Part shown: in pieces, positions 23,168 to 33,949 of the stretch
Layout of the letters: each line of letters begins with the position of its first letter
How positions within the stretch are numbered: position 1 is the first letter of the stretch
Source of the DNA: Pampus argenteus
Taxonomy: Eukaryota; Chordata; Actinopteri; Scombriformes; Stromateidae
DNA: 64,000 bases
Assembly: GCA_036937835.1 (NCBI GenBank)
Contig: CM072869.1
Span: forward strand, 24,443,001 to 24,507,000
Direction: 5' to 3'
Notes under the pieces: generated by a model
Told to the model about the DNA's origin: nothing
What the model saw: the letters and a program-made list of their open reading frames with translations, nothing else
Databases searched by the model: none
Translations under genes and position numbers: made by a program

Positions 23168-26100
23168 TTGTTGATGGCAAACATGGTTTTCATTGAAAAT
23201 ATTGCTCCTTGTTTAAGAAAAACTGTAGTTGTCAGTTTTGGCCTGAGAGAAAGCTATTTTTACAAATGTTACAGTAAAAGCTGCAGGAAGCTCTCAGAAG
23301 TGAGTTTTTTGGTCCTAATCATTAGAAATCAGTTACTTGTTGATGGCAAACATGGTTTTGATTGAAAATATTGCTCCTTGTTTAAGAAAAACTGTAGTTG
23401 TCAGTTTTGGCTTGAGAGAAAGCTATTTTTACAAATGTTACAGTAAAAGCTGCAGGAAGCTCTCAGAAGTGAGTTTTTTGCTCCTTATCATTAGAAATCA
23501 GTTACTTGTTGATGGCAAACATGGTTTTGATTGAAAATATTGCTCCTTGTTTAAGAAAAACTGTAGTTGTCAGTTTTGGCCTTCTCTCACTGAGAGAAAG
23601 CTATTTTTAAAATGTTACAGTAAAAGCTGCAGGAAGCTCTCAGAAGTGAGTTTTTTGGTCCTAATCATTAGAAATCAGTTACTTGTTGATGGCAAACATG
23701 GTTTTGATTGAAAATATTGCTCCTTGTTTAAGAAAAACTGTAGTTGTCAGTTTTGGCCTGAGAGAAAGCTATATTTACAAATGTTACAGTAAAAGCTGCA
23801 GGAAGCTCTCAGAAGTGAGTTTTTTGCTCCTAATCATTAGAAATCAGTTACTTGTTGATGGCAAACATGGTTTTGATTGAAAATATTGCTCCTTGTTTAA
23901 GAAAAACAGTAGTTGTCAGTTTTGGCCTTCTCTCGCTGAGAGAAAGCTATTTTTAAAATGTTACAGTAAAAGCTGCAGGAAGCTCTCAGAAGTGAGTTTT
24001 TTGGTCCTAATCATTAGAAATCAGTTACTTGTTGATGGCAGACATGGTTTTGATTGAAAATATTGCTCCTTGTTAAAAAAAAACTGTAGTTGTCAGTTTT
24101 GGCCTTCTCTCGCTGAGAGAAAGCTATTTTTAAAATGTTACAGTAAAAGCTGCAGGAAGCTCTCAAAAGTGAGTCTTTCGGTCCTAATCATTAGAAATCA
24201 GTTACTTGTTGATGGCAAACATGGTTTTGATTGAAAATATTGCTCCTTGTTTAAGAAAAACTGTAGTTGTCAGTTTTGGCCTGAGAGAAAGCTATTTTTT
24301 TACAAATGTTACAGTAAAAGCTGCAGGAAGCTCTCAGAAGTGAGTTTTTTGGTCCTAATCATTAGAAATCAGTTACTTGTTGATGGCAAACATGGTTTTG
24401 ATTGAAAATATTGCTCCTTGTTTAAGAAAAACTGTAGTTGTCAGTTTTGGCTTGAGAGAAAGCTATTTTTACAAATGTTACAGTAAAAGCTGCAGGAAGC
24501 TCTCAGAAGTGAGTTTTTTGGTCCTAATCATTAGAAATCAGTTACTTGTTGATGGCAAACATGGTTTTGATTGAAAATATTGCTCCTTGTTTAAGAAAAA
24601 CTGTAGTTGTCAGTTTTGGCCTGAGAGAAAGCTATTTTTACAAATGTTACAGTAAAAGCTGCAGGAAGCTCTCAGAAGTGAGTTTTTTGGTCCTAATCAT
24701 TAGAAATCAGTTACTTGTTGATGGCAAACATGGTTTTGATTGAAAATATTGCTCCTTGTTTAAGAAAAACTGTAGTTGTCAGTTTTGGCCTTCTCTCGCT
24801 GAGAGAAAGCTATTTTTAAAATGTTACAGTAAAAGCTGCAGGAAGCTCTCAGAAGTGAGTGTTTCGGTCCTAATCATTAGAAATCATTTACTTGTTGATG
24901 GCAAACATGGTTTTGATTGAAAATATTGCTCCTTGTTTAAGAAAAACTGTAGTTGTCAGTTTTGGCCTGAGAGAAAGCTATTTTTAAAATGTTACAGTAA
25001 AAGCTGCAGGAAGCTCTCAGAAGTGAGTTTTTTGGTCCTAATCATTAGAAATCAGTTACTTGTTGATGGCAAACATGGTTTTGATTGAAAATATTGCTCC
25101 TTGTTTAAGAAAAACTGTAGTTGTCAGTTTTGGCCTGAGAGAAAGCTATTTTTACAAATGTTACAGTAAAAGCTGCAGGAAGCTCTCAGAAGTGAGTTTT
25201 TCGGTCCTAATCATTAGAAATCAGTTACTTGTTGATGGCAAACATGGTTTTGATTGAAAATATTGCTCCTTGTTTAAGAAAAACTGTAGTTGTCAGTTTT
25301 GGCCTGAGAGAAAGCTATTTTTTACAAATGTTACAGTAAAAGCTGCAGGAAGCTCTCAGAAGTGAGTTTTTTGGTCCTAATCATTAGAAATCAGTTACTT
25401 GTTGATGGCAAACATGGTTTTGATTGAAAATATTGCTCCTTGTTTAAGAAAAACTGTAGTTGTCAGTTTTGGCTTGAGAGAAAGCTATTTTTACAAATGT
25501 TACAGTAAAAGCTGCAGGAAGCTCTCAGAAGTGAGTTTTTTTGCTCCTAATCATTAGAAATCAGTTACTTGTTGATGGCAAACATGGTTTTGATTGAAAA
25601 TATTGCTCCTTGTTTAAGAAAAACTGTAGTTGTCAGTTTTGGCCTGAGAGAAAGCTATTTTTACAAATGTTACAGTAAAAGCTGCAGGAAGCTCTCAGAA
25701 GTGAGTTTTTTGGTCCTAATCATTAGAAATCAGTTACTTGTTGATGGCAAACATGGTTTTGATTGAAAATTTTGCTCCTTGTTTAAGAAAAACTGTAGTT
25801 GTCAGTTTTGGCCTGAGAGAAAGCTATATTTACAAATGTTACAGTAAAAGCTGCAGGAAGCTCTCAGAAGTGAGTTTTTTGGTCCTAATCATTAGAAATC
25901 AGTTACTTGTTGATGGCAAACATGGTTTTGATTGAAAATATTGCTCCTTGTTTAAGAAAAACTGTAGTTGTCAGTTTTGGCCTGAGAGAAAGCTATTTTT
26001 TTACAAATGTTACAGTAAAAGCTGCAGGAAGCTCTCAGAAGTGAGTTTTTTGGTCCTAATCATTAGAAATTAGTTACTTGTTGATGGCAAACATGGTTTT

Positions 26101-28246
26101 GATTGAAAATATTGCTCCTTGTTTAAGAAAAACTGTAGTTGTCAGTTTTGGCCTGAGAGAAAGCTATTTTTACAAATGTTACAGTAAAAGCTGCAGGAAG
26201 CTCTCAGAAGTGAATTTTTTGGTCCTAATCATTAGAAATCAGTTACTTGTTGATGGCAAACATGGTTTTCATTGAAAATATTGCTCCTTGTTTAAGAAAA
26301 ACTGTAGTTGTCAGTTTTGGCCTGAGAGAAAGCTATTTTTACAAATGTTACAGTAAAAGCTGCAGGAAGCTCTCAGAATTGAGTTTTTTGGTCCTAATCA
26401 TTAGAAATCAGTTACTTGTTGATGGCAAACATGGTTTTGATTGAAAATATTGCTCCTTGTTTAAGAAAAACTGTAGTTGTCAGTTTTGGCTTGAGAGAAA
26501 GCTATTTTTACAAATGTTACAGTAAAAGCTGCAGGAAGCTCTCAGAAGTGAGTTTTTTGCTCCTAATCATTAGAAATCAGTTACTTGTTGATGGCAAACA
26601 TGGTTTTGATTGAAAATATTGCTCCTTGTTTAAGAAAAACTGTAGTTGTCAGTTTTGGCCTTCTCTCGCTGAGAGAAAGCTATTTTTAAAATGTTACAGT
26701 AAAAGCTGCAGGAAGCTCTCAGAAGTGAGTTTTTTGCTCCTAATCATTAGAAATCAGTTACTTGTTGATGGCAAACATGGTTTTGATTGAAAATTTTGCT
26801 CCTTGTTTAAGAAAAACTGTAGTTGTCAGTTTTGGCCTGAGAGAAAGCTATATTTACAAATGTTACAGTAAAAGCTGCAGGAAGCTCTCAGAAGTGAGTT
26901 TTTTGGTCCTAATCATTAGAAATCAGTTACTTGTTGATGGCAAACATGGTTTTCATTGAAAATATTGCTCCTTGTTTAAGAAAAACTGTAGTTGTCAGTT
27001 TTGGCCTGAGAGAAAGCTATTTTTACAAATGTTACAGTAAAAGCTGCAGGAAGCTCTCAGAATTGAGTTTTTTGGTCCTAATCATTAGAAATCAGTTACT
27101 TGTTGATGGCAAACATGGTTTTGATTGAAAATATTGCTCCTTGTTTAAGAAAAACTGTAGTTGTCAGTTTTGGCCTTCTCTCGCTGAGAGAAAGCTATTT
27201 TTAAAATGTTACAGTAAAAGCTGCAGGAAGCTCTCAGAAGTGAGTTTTTTGGTCCTAATCATTAGAAATCAGTTACTTGTTGATGGCAAACATGGTTTTG
27301 ATTGAAAATTTTGCTCCTTGTTTAAGAAAAACTGTAGTTGTCAGTTTTGGCCTGAGAGAAAGCTATTTTTTACAAATGTTACAGTAAAAGCTGCAGGAAG
27401 CTCTCAGAAGTGAGTTTTTTGGTCCTAATCATTAGAAATCAGTTACTTGTTGATGGCAAACATGGTTTTGATTGAAAATATTGCTCCTTGTTTAAGAAAA
27501 ACTGTAGTTGTCAGTTTTGGCCTTCTCTCGCTGAGAGAAAGCTATTTTTAAAATGTTACAGTAAAAGCTGCAGGAAGCTCTCAGAAGTGAGTTTTTTGGT
27601 CCTAATCATTAGAAATCAGTTACTTGTTGATGGCAAACATGGTTTTGATTGAAAATATTGCTCCTTGTTTAAGAAAAACTGTAGTTGTCAGTTTTGGCCT
27701 TCTCTTGCTGAGAGAAAACTATTTTTAAAATGGTACAGTAAAAGCTGCAGGAAGCTCTCAGAAGTGAGTTTTTTGGTCCTAATCATTAGAAATCAGTTAC
27801 TTGTTGATGGCAAACATGGTTTTGATTGAAAATATTGCTCCTTGTTTAAGAAAAACTGTAGTTGTCAGTTTTGGCGTGAGAGAAAGCTATTTTTACAAAT
27901 GTTAAAGTAAAAGCTGCAGGAAGCTCTCAGAAGTGAGTTTTTTGGTCCTAATCATTAGAAATCAGTTACTTGTTGATGGCAAACATGGTTTTGATTGAAA
28001 ATATTGCTCCTTGTTTAAGAAAAACTGTAGTTGTCTGTTTTGGTCTGAGAGAAAGCTATATTTACAAATGTTACAGTAAAAGCTGCAGGAAGCTCTCAGA
28101 AGTGAGTTTTTTGGTCCTAATCATTAGAAATCAGTTACTTGTTGATGGCAAACATGGTTTTCATTGAAAATATTGCTCCTTGTTTAAGAAAAACTGTAGT
28201 TGTCAGTTTTGGCCTGAGAGAAAGCTATTTTTACAAATGTTACAGT

Positions 28247-28250
28247 AAAA
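28247..28250 (+). repeat. Possible 4-bp target-site duplication, left copy (AAAA)
   Basis: The uninterrupted satellite reads 'cagtaaaagctgcagg'. The left arm ends 'cagtaaaa' and the right arm starts 'aaaagctgcagg', so AAAA occurs at both edges. This could be a 4-bp duplication or microhomology used at the 5' joining step. Confidence 0.5.
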
Positions 28251-28321
28251 TCAAATCAAATCAAATCAAATCAAATCAAATCAAATCAAAATCAAATCAA
28301 ATCAAATCAAATCAAATCAAA
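28251..28321 (-). repeat. (TTTGA)n tail of the LINE
   Basis: About 14 copies of a 5-base unit (TCAAA on the plus strand, TTTGA in the element) lie between the satellite and the 3' UTR. One unit has an extra A at about 28290. A microsatellite tail in place of poly(A) is characteristic of L2/CR1-group LINEs and of SINEs that share their 3' ends. Confidence 0.9.
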
Positions 28322-28333
28322 TTTTATTTATAT

Positions 28334-28370
28334 AGCCCAAAATCACAAAATACATTTGTCTCAGAGGGCT
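28334..28370 (-). promoter_or_regulatory. Short hairpin near the LINE RNA 3' end
   Basis: In element sense, AGCCC (28370-28366) can pair with GGGCT (28338-28334) across a 27-base loop, just upstream of the repeat tail. L2/CR1-type reverse transcriptases are known to recognise a 3' stem-loop followed by short repeats. Assigning that role to this 5-bp stem is inference. Confidence 0.45.
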
Positions 28371-28828
28371 TTACAATCTGTACAGGGAGTGACACCCTCT
28401 GTCCTTAGACCCTCGATTCGAGTGAGGAAAAACTTGACCACCAAAAAACCTTTTAACAGGAAAAAAGGTGGAAGAAACCTCAGGAAGAGCCACAAAGGAG
28501 GGATCCCTCTCCCAGGACGGACAGACGTGCAATGGATGTCACATGTACAGAACAAATCAACACACACATATTGTACACTCCACATATTGTACAATGAATA
28601 ATAATGAATTACAGTTGATGATAGGAATAGGTTACAATGAATGATGAATTATTACAGTAGCAGCAAATCATTACATAACTATAAACTGTAATGGGGATAT
28701 GGCAACAATGATGACGGCGACAACACATGCAGTAGACGCCACGCAGGACCACAGCAGCAGACACAGTCCACAAGAACCTGCTGGACGAGAGAGCACAGAA
28801 ACTCCGGGGAAGAAGTTTAATTAGTAAC

Positions 28829-28904
28829 ATGATAGATAGATGGATTAGATAGATGGATAGATAAGGAGAGAGAGAGAATGAGAGGGAGCGAGAGAGTATG
28901 TGAG
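28829..28904 (+). repeat. GATA-rich then GA-rich simple repeat in the LINE 3' UTR
   Basis: This is an imperfect (GATA/GATG)n run at about 28829-28863 followed by a GA-rich run with interruptions to about 28904. It is part of the element's untranslated region and is expected to vary in length between copies. Confidence 0.75.
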
Positions 28905-28959
28905 TCCCCCAGCAGTCTAGTTCTATGGCAGCATAACTAAGGGATGACCTGAGCCAGCC

Positions 28960-31900
28960 CTAACTATAAGCTTTATCAAAAAGGAAAGTCTTAAGTCTAC
29001 TCTTAAAGGTGTTGACCGTGTCTGCCTCCCGAACACAGAGTGGTAGTTTATTCCACAGAAGAGGAGCTTGATAGCTGAAAGCTCTGGCTCCCAATCTACT
29101 TTTAGACACTATAGGAACCACAAGGAACCCACCATCCTGGGAGCGCAATGTTCTAGTGGGGTGGTAAGGTACTATGAGCTCTTTTAAATATGATGGTGCC
29201 TGACCATGAAGAGCTTTGTAAGTTAGGAGAAGAATTTTAAATTCTATTCTAGATTTAACGGGTAGCCAGTGCAAGGAAGCCAAAATGGGAGAGATGTGAT
29301 CTCTGATCTTGGTTCCTGTCAGAACACGTGCAGCAGCATTCTGAATCAGCTGCAAACTCTTAAGAGACTTATTAGAGCAGCCTGATAGCAAAGAGTTACA
29401 ATAGTCCAGCCTAGAAGTAACAAATGCATGGACTAGTTTTTCTGCATCCACTTGAGAAATGATGCGTCTGATTTTGGCAATGTTACGCAAGTGGAAGAAT
29501 GCAGTCCTCGAAAGTTGTTTTATATAGTTATTAAAGGACAAGTCTTGATCAAAAACAACGCCAAGATTTTTTACGGTGGAGCTGGTGGCCAGGGTGATCC
29601 CATCTAAGGCTAAATCTCTGGAATGATAGTTTCTAAGGTGTTTGGGTCCTATTAGGAGAACTTCAGTTTTTTCTGAATTTAGCTTCAGAAAATTGTGGGT
29701 CATCCAATTTTTTATGTCCTTAATGCATGCTTGAAGTCTAGTCAAGTGATTGGTTTCATCAGGCTTGATCGATAAATATAATTGGGTGTCGTCAGCATAA
29801 CAGTGAAAGTTAATTGAATGATTCCTAATAATGTTCCCTAAGGGAAGCATATATAAACTGAAAAGAAGTGGCCCTAATACAGAACCTTGTGGGACTCCAT
29901 GAGAAACTTTGGTTTGCATGGAGGCTACATCATGAACATGAACAAACTGAGAACGGTCTAGGAAATATGACTTAAACCAGCCTAGGGCGGTTCCTTTAAT
30001 GCCAATTTGGTATTCCAGTCTCTGTAAGAGAATCTGATGGTCAATGGTGTCAAATGCGGCACTAAGATCTAATAGGACAAGTACAGAGATGAGTCCTTTG
30101 TCTGATGCCATTAGGAGGTCGTTTGTAACTTTAACTAGTGCGGTCTCTGTGCTATGATTTACTCTAAATCCTGACTGAAACTCCTCGAATAAACTGTTTG
30201 TGTGGAGAAAGTCACATAGTTGGTTGGCTACGGCTTTCTCAAGTACCTTCGAGATGAAAGAAAGGTTTGATATTGGTCTGTAATTGGCTAAAACCTCTTG
30301 ATCTAGAGTTGGTTTTTTAAGAAGAGGCTTAATTACAGCTATTTTAAAGGACTGTGGTACATATCCTGATAATAAAGACAGATTAATCATATTTAATAAG
30401 GACGGGCTAACTAAAGGTAATACATCTTTAAGCAGCCTGGTTGGGATGGGGTCTAAGAGACAGGTTGACGACTTAGATGAAGTAATTATTGTAGTTATTT
30501 GTTTAATGTCGACGGGAGAAAAGCAGTCTAAATATATGTCAGATTTTATAGCTATTTCCAACCTTGCTGTATCTGAAATCAGATGAGTGCCTGTTGAGGG
30601 CAAAAGGTGATGAATTTTGTCTCTAATATTTAGAATTTTATCATTAAAGAAGCTCATGAAGTCATTACTAGTTAGGCTTAAAGGAATAGATGACTCAATA
30701 GAGCTGTGGTTCTCTGTTAGCCTGGCTACAGTGCTGAAGAGAAACCTGGGGTTGTTCTTATTTTCCTCAATTAATGAGGAATAATAGGCTGTTCTGGCAT
30801 TACGCAGAGCCTTCCTATAAATTGCAAGATTATCTTGCCAGGCTAGGCGAGATTCTTCCAGTTTAGAGGCACGCCATTTACGTTCAGATTTACGTGCCTC
30901 TTGCTTTAATTTGCGAGTGTGCTGGCTATACCATGGTGCTAACCTCCTCTGTTTTATTGTCTTCTTTTTCAGAGGTGCAATAGAGTCAAGAGTTGTCTGT
31001 AATGACTCTGTAGTATTACTAACGAGCTGATCTATGTGTGAGGGGCTACAGGAAGCTGCTAAGTCCTCTGTAACATTAAGACATGGCATTGAATTTAATA
31101 CTATAGTAATTGTTTCCTTAAATTTGGCTACAGCACTGTCAGATAAACATCTGCTGTAGGAGTTTCTGAAAAAAGGCTTATAGTCCAGTAGTATGAACTC
31201 AAAGGTTAGTAGAAAATGGTCAGATAGGATAGGATTATGTGGAAATACTATTAGATGATCAATTTCAATGCCATATGAGAGTATAAGGTCAAGAGTGTGA
31301 TTCAGACAATGAGTCGGTTTGTTTACACTCTGACAGAAGCCAATTGAGTCTAACAAAGAGATAAATGCAGTACTAAGACTATCACTATGGTTGTCGACAT
31401 GAATATTAAAATCACCTACAATAATTACTTTATCTGATTTAACGACCAAGCCTGATGCAAATTCTGCAAATTCAGATAGAAATTCAGAATAAGGACCTGG
31501 AGCTCGATATAATATAACAAATAATATTGGCTGTAATGTTTTCCAGGTTGGGTGAGTCAGGCTAAGAACGAGACTTTCAAATGAATTATAATTTAGTTTA
31601 GGTTTAGGATTAATGAGTAAACTAGAGTCAAATATGGCTCCAACTCCACCACCTCGACCAGTACTTCGAGGAATATGAGTATTACAATGACTGGGGGGAG
31701 TGGATTCATTTAAACTAACATATTCATCCTCCTGCAACCAGGTTTCAGTGAGGCAAAGTAAATCAATATCATAATCAGATATTAATTCATTTACTAAAAC
31801 AGCTTTAGAGGACAAGGACCTAATATTCAGGAGTCCACATTTAATTATCTTGTTTTGGACTCTTTGCGATGTTATTTTAATTTTTATCAGGTTTTTATGA

Positions 31901-31989
31901 TTTACTCCTCTTCTGTTTGTTTTATCTTTAAATAATGCAGGTGGACGGGGGACAGACACAGTCTCTATACTAGATGATTGGGTGGGCAA
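28960..31989 (-). CDS. LINE ORF2: endonuclease-reverse transcriptase, 1009 codons
   Basis: This is the protein that nicks target DNA and reverse-transcribes the element RNA at the nick. Seen in the sequence: an AP-like endonuclease (EEP fold) at residues ~50-265 with LLNIRSL (N55), TETW (E82), YRAP (161-164), GDFN (D193, N195) and a terminal SDH (D257, H258). The linker at ~340-400 is rich in basic residues. The reverse transcriptase at ~545-790 has NYRPIS (569-574), [11 protein letters not shown] (first catalytic Asp 641), QGSVLGP (701-707) and YADD (731-734; bases 29788-29799). The C-terminal region carries the WNKLP motif (979-983) usual in L2/CR1 elements. No CCHC knuckle or RNase H was seen. 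The frame has no stop or frameshift, so the enzyme may be functional. The start is uncertain: the codon at 31987-31989 is TTG, the first in-frame ATG is at residue 301, and the frame is open upstream to a TGA at 32059-32061. Confidence 0.93.
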   Translation of the reverse strand: MPTQSSSIETVSVPRPPALFKDKTNRRGVNHKNLIKIKITSQRVQNKIIKCGLLNIRSLSSKAVLVNELISDYDIDLLCLTETWLQEDEYVSLNESTPPSHCNTHIPRSTGRGGGVGAIFDSSLLINPKPKLNYNSFESLVLSLTHPTWKTLQPILFVILYRAPGPYSEFLSEFAEFASGLVVKSDKVIIVGDFNIHVDNHSDSLSTAFISLLDSIGFCQSVNKPTHCLNHTLDLILSYGIEIDHLIVFPHNPILSDHFLLTFEFILLDYKPFFRNSYSRCLSDSAVAKFKETITIVLNSMPCLNVTEDLAASCSPSHIDQLVSNTTESLQTTLDSIAPLKKKTIKQRRLAPWYSQHTRKLKQEARKSERKWRASKLEESRLAWQDNLAIYRKALRNARTAYYSSLIEENKNNPRFLFSTVARLTENHSSIESSIPLSLTSNDFMSFFNDKILNIRDKIHHLLPSTGTHLISDTARLEIAIKSDIYLDCFSPVDIKQITTIITSSKSSTCLLDPIPTRLLKDVLPLVSPSLLNMINLSLLSGYVPQSFKIAVIKPLLKKPTLDQEVLANYRPISNLSFISKVLEKAVANQLCDFLHTNSLFEEFQSGFRVNHSTETALVKVTNDLLMASDKGLISVLVLLDLSAAFDTIDHQILLQRLEYQIGIKGTALGWFKSYFLDRSQFVHVHDVASMQTKVSHGVPQGSVLGPLLFSLYMLPLGNIIRNHSINFHCYADDTQLYLSIKPDETNHLTRLQACIKDIKNWMTHNFLKLNSEKTEVLLIGPKHLRNYHSRDLALDGITLATSSTVKNLGVVFDQDLSFNNYIKQLSRTAFFHLRNIAKIRRIISQVDAEKLVHAFVTSRLDYCNSLLSGCSNKSLKSLQLIQNAAARVLTGTKIRDHISPILASLHWLPVKSRIEFKILLLTYKALHGQAPSYLKELIVPYHPTRTLRSQDGGFLVVPIVSKSRLGARAFSYQAPLLWNKLPLCVREADTVNTFKSRLKTFLFDKAYS

Positions 31990-32058
31990 CTGCTCTAGTG
32001 GAGGCGCAGAGAAGCGTGTAAGACTGCAGCTCTGCTTCCTGGTCTCAACTCTGGATTG
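31990..32058 (-). other. ORF1-ORF2 junction of the LINE
   Basis: These 69 bases (23 in-frame codons, none of them ATG) separate the TGA ending the ORF1 remnant from the TTG at the start of ORF2 as annotated. With no AUG available, translation of the endonuclease would need stop-codon readthrough, reinitiation at a non-AUG codon, or a frameshift. The region may also simply be part of a damaged fused reading frame. Confidence 0.55.
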
Positions 32059-32163
32059 TCATGGATTTGATCGACTAATAAACTTGACCATGTTTCTAGA
32101 TATAAGAGCTGCTCCATCCAAAGTGGGATGGATGCCGTCTCTCCTAATCAGACCAGGTTTTCC
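32059..32163 (-). pseudogene. LINE ORF1 remnant, C-terminus of SGNH-type esterase
   Basis: About 34 codons precede a TGA at 32059-32061 and are cut at their 5' side by the truncation of the element. They contain RRDGIHPT, which fits the last conserved block of SGNH hydrolases/esterases (catalytic Asp and His in D-x-x-H), followed by a short helical-looking tail. ORF1 proteins of CR1/L2-group LINEs in fish are known to carry an esterase domain. The fragment is in the same frame as ORF2 and 23 codons upstream of the TTG taken as its start. A second frame from about 32070 to a TAG at 31995-31997 is also open, so compensating small indels between ORF1 and ORF2 are possible. The fragment is too short to be active. 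Confidence 0.6.
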
Positions 32164-32165
32164 CC

Positions 32166-32169
32166 AAAA
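32166..32169 (+). repeat. Possible 4-bp target-site duplication, right copy (AAAA)
   Basis: This is the partner of the AAAA at 28247-28250. It directly follows the truncated 5' end of the element ('cccc' on the plus strand) and precedes 'gctgcagg'. The repeat is too short and too simple in composition to be certain. Confidence 0.5.
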
Positions 32170-33949
32170 GCTGCAGGAAGCTCTCAGAAGTGAGTTTTTT
32201 GGTCCTAATCATTAGAAATCAGTTACTTGTTGATGGCAAACATGGTTTTGATTGAAAATATTGCTCCTTGTTTAAGAAAAACTGTAGTTGTCAGTTTTGG
32301 CTTGAGAGAAAGCTATTTTTACAAATGTTACAGTAAAAGCTGCAGGAAGCTCTCAGAAGTGAGTTTTTTGCTCCTTATCATTAGAAATCAGTTACTTGTT
32401 GATGGCAAACATGGTTTTGATTGAAAATATTGCTCCTTGTTTAAGAAAAACTGTAGTTGTCAGTTTTGGCCTTCTCTCGCTGAGAGAAAGCTATTTTTAA
32501 AATGTTACAGTAAAAGCTGCAGGAAGCTCTCAGAAGTGAGTTTTTTGGTCCTAATCATTAGAAATCAGTTACTTGTTGATGGCAAACATGGTTTTGATTG
32601 AAAATATTGCTCCTTGTTTAAGAAAAACTGTAGTTGTCAGTTTTGGCCTGAGAGAAAGCTATATTTACAAATGTTACAGTAAAAGCTGCAGGAAGCTCTC
32701 AGAAGTGAGTTTTTTGCTCCTAATCATTAGAAATCAGTTACTTGTTGATGGCAAACATGGTTTTGATTGAAAATATTGCTCCTTGTTTAAGAAAAACTGT
32801 AGTTGTCAGTTTTGGCCTTCTCTCGCTGAGAGAAAGCTATTTTTAAAATGTTACAGTAAAAGCTGCAGGAAGCTCTCAGAAGTGAGTTTTTTGGTCCTAA
32901 TCATTAGAAATCAGTTACTTGTTGATGGCAGACATGGTTTTGATTGAAAATATTGCTCCTTGTTTAAGAAAAACTGTAGTTGTCAGTTTTGGCCTTCTCT
33001 CGCTGAGAGAAAGCTATTTTTAAAATGTTACAGTAAAAGCTGCAGGAAGCTCTCAGAAGTGAGTCTTTCGGTCCTAATCATTAGAAATCAGTTACTTGTT
33101 GATGGCAAACATGGTTTTGATTGAAAATATTGCTCCTTGTTTAAGAAAAACTGTAGTTGTCAGTTTTGGCCTGAGAGAAAGCTATTTTTTTACAAATGTT
33201 ACAGTAAAAGCTGCAGGAAGCTCTCAGAAGTGAGTTTTTTGGTCCTAATCATTAGAAATCAGTTACTTGTTGATGGCAAACATGGTTTTGATTGAAAATA
33301 TTGCTCCTTGTTTAAGAAAAACTGTAGTTGTCAGTTTTGGCTTGAGAGAAAGCTATTTTTACAAATGTTACAGTAAAAGCTGCAGGAAGCTCTCAGAAGT
33401 GAGTTTTTTGGTCCTAATCATTAGAAATCAGTTACTTGTTGATGGCAAACATGGTTTTGATTGAAAATATTGCTCCTTGTTTAAGAAAAACTGTAGTTGT
33501 CAGTTTTGGCCTGAGAGAAAGCTATTTTTACAAATGTTACAGTAAAAGCTGCAGGAAGCTCTCAGAAGTGAGTTTTTTGGTCCTAATCATTAGAAATCAG
33601 TTACTTGTTGATGGCAAACATGGTTTTGATTGAAAATATTGCTCCTTGTTTAAGAAAAACTGTAGTTGTCAGTTTTGGCCTTCTCTCGCTGAGAGAAAGC
33701 TATTTTTAAAATGTTACAGTAAAAGCTGCAGGAAGCTCTCAGAAGTGAGTTTTTTGGTCCTAATCATTAGAAATCATTTACTTGTTGATGGCAAACATGG
33801 TTTTGATTGAAAATATTGCTCCTTGTTTAAGAAAAACTGTAGTTGTCAGTTTTGGCCTGAGAGAAAGCTATTTTTAAAATGTTACAGTAAAAGCTGCAGG
33901 AAGCTCTCAGAAGTGAGTTTTTTGGTCCTAATCATTAGAAATCAGTTAC

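Larger units (their letters stand above)
1..28250 (+). repeat. Satellite array, left arm (about 165 monomers of 168-177 bp)
   Basis: This is an uninterrupted head-to-tail satellite with all units in one orientation. Starting each unit at 'gctgcaggaagctctcagaa', the commonest monomer is 169 bp (for example 2523-2691), about 34% G+C, and contains no CpG. Shared landmarks in order are a PstI site, a T-run before 'ggtcc', 'taatcattagaaatcagtta', 'gttgatggcaaacatgg', 'gctccttgtttaag', 'ctgtagttgtcagttttgg', and an A-rich end. Monomers differ at a small set of positions that recur together, giving higher-order repeats. The monomer length is close to nucleosomal and resembles centromeric satellites of many eukaryotes. 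That role is inferred, since no centromere protein-binding site was recognised. Short 65-codon ORFs that recur in each unit are by-products of the repeat. The left edge is cut by the window. Confidence 0.97.
28322..28959 (-). other. LINE 3' UTR
   Basis: This stretch lies between the ORF2 stop and the repeat tail. In element sense it runs through GA- and GATA-rich simple repeats, then an A/C/T-mixed stretch, a conserved-looking block containing 'gggatccctcctttgtggct', and a terminal block with 'ttgtaaagccctctgagac' and 'gggctatataaataaaatt'. This terminal block resembles the widely dispersed 3' ends of teleost L2 elements. Small ORFs of 73-81 codons on both strands here show no protein-like features and are taken as chance. 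Confidence 0.8.
28251..32165 (-). mobile_element. 5'-truncated L2-clade LINE inserted in the satellite
   Basis: A 3915-bp non-LTR retrotransposon lies on the minus strand. Reading in element order (32165 to 28251), it has the end of ORF1 (esterase C-terminus), a complete ORF2 with AP-like endonuclease and reverse transcriptase, a 3' UTR, and a (TTTGA)n tail. It has no LTRs, no RNase H and no poly(A), and the tail is a short tandem repeat, as expected of L2/CR1-group elements. The RT sequence and the terminal 'ctatataaataaaat' match what I know of teleost L2 (Maui-like) elements. Rex1/Babar or another CR1 relative is the alternative. The 5' UTR and most of ORF1 are missing, the usual outcome of incomplete target-primed reverse transcription. 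At most 4 bp (AAAA) is duplicated at the target. ORF2 is intact and only one copy is present, so the insertion looks recent. Confidence 0.93.

Noticed and set aside
1..28250. CRISPR array or bacterial repeat system
   Set aside because: The units are 169-177 bp with no unique spacers between repeats, and they are interrupted by a eukaryotic LINE. This is satellite DNA.
28356..28830. Small ORFs on both strands in the LINE 3' UTR (73-81 codons)
   Set aside because: They lie in the untranslated region of the element, overlap each other on opposite strands, and have no recognisable domain or signal.
28251..32165. Endogenous retrovirus or LTR retrotransposon
   Set aside because: There are no LTRs, gag, protease, RNase H or integrase. 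The endonuclease is of the AP-like type and the tail is a microsatellite, so this is a non-LTR element.
31982..32215. 77-codon plus-strand ORF crossing the LINE-satellite junction
   Set aside because: It is antisense to the ORF1/ORF2 junction of the LINE and runs into the satellite, so it is a chance frame.
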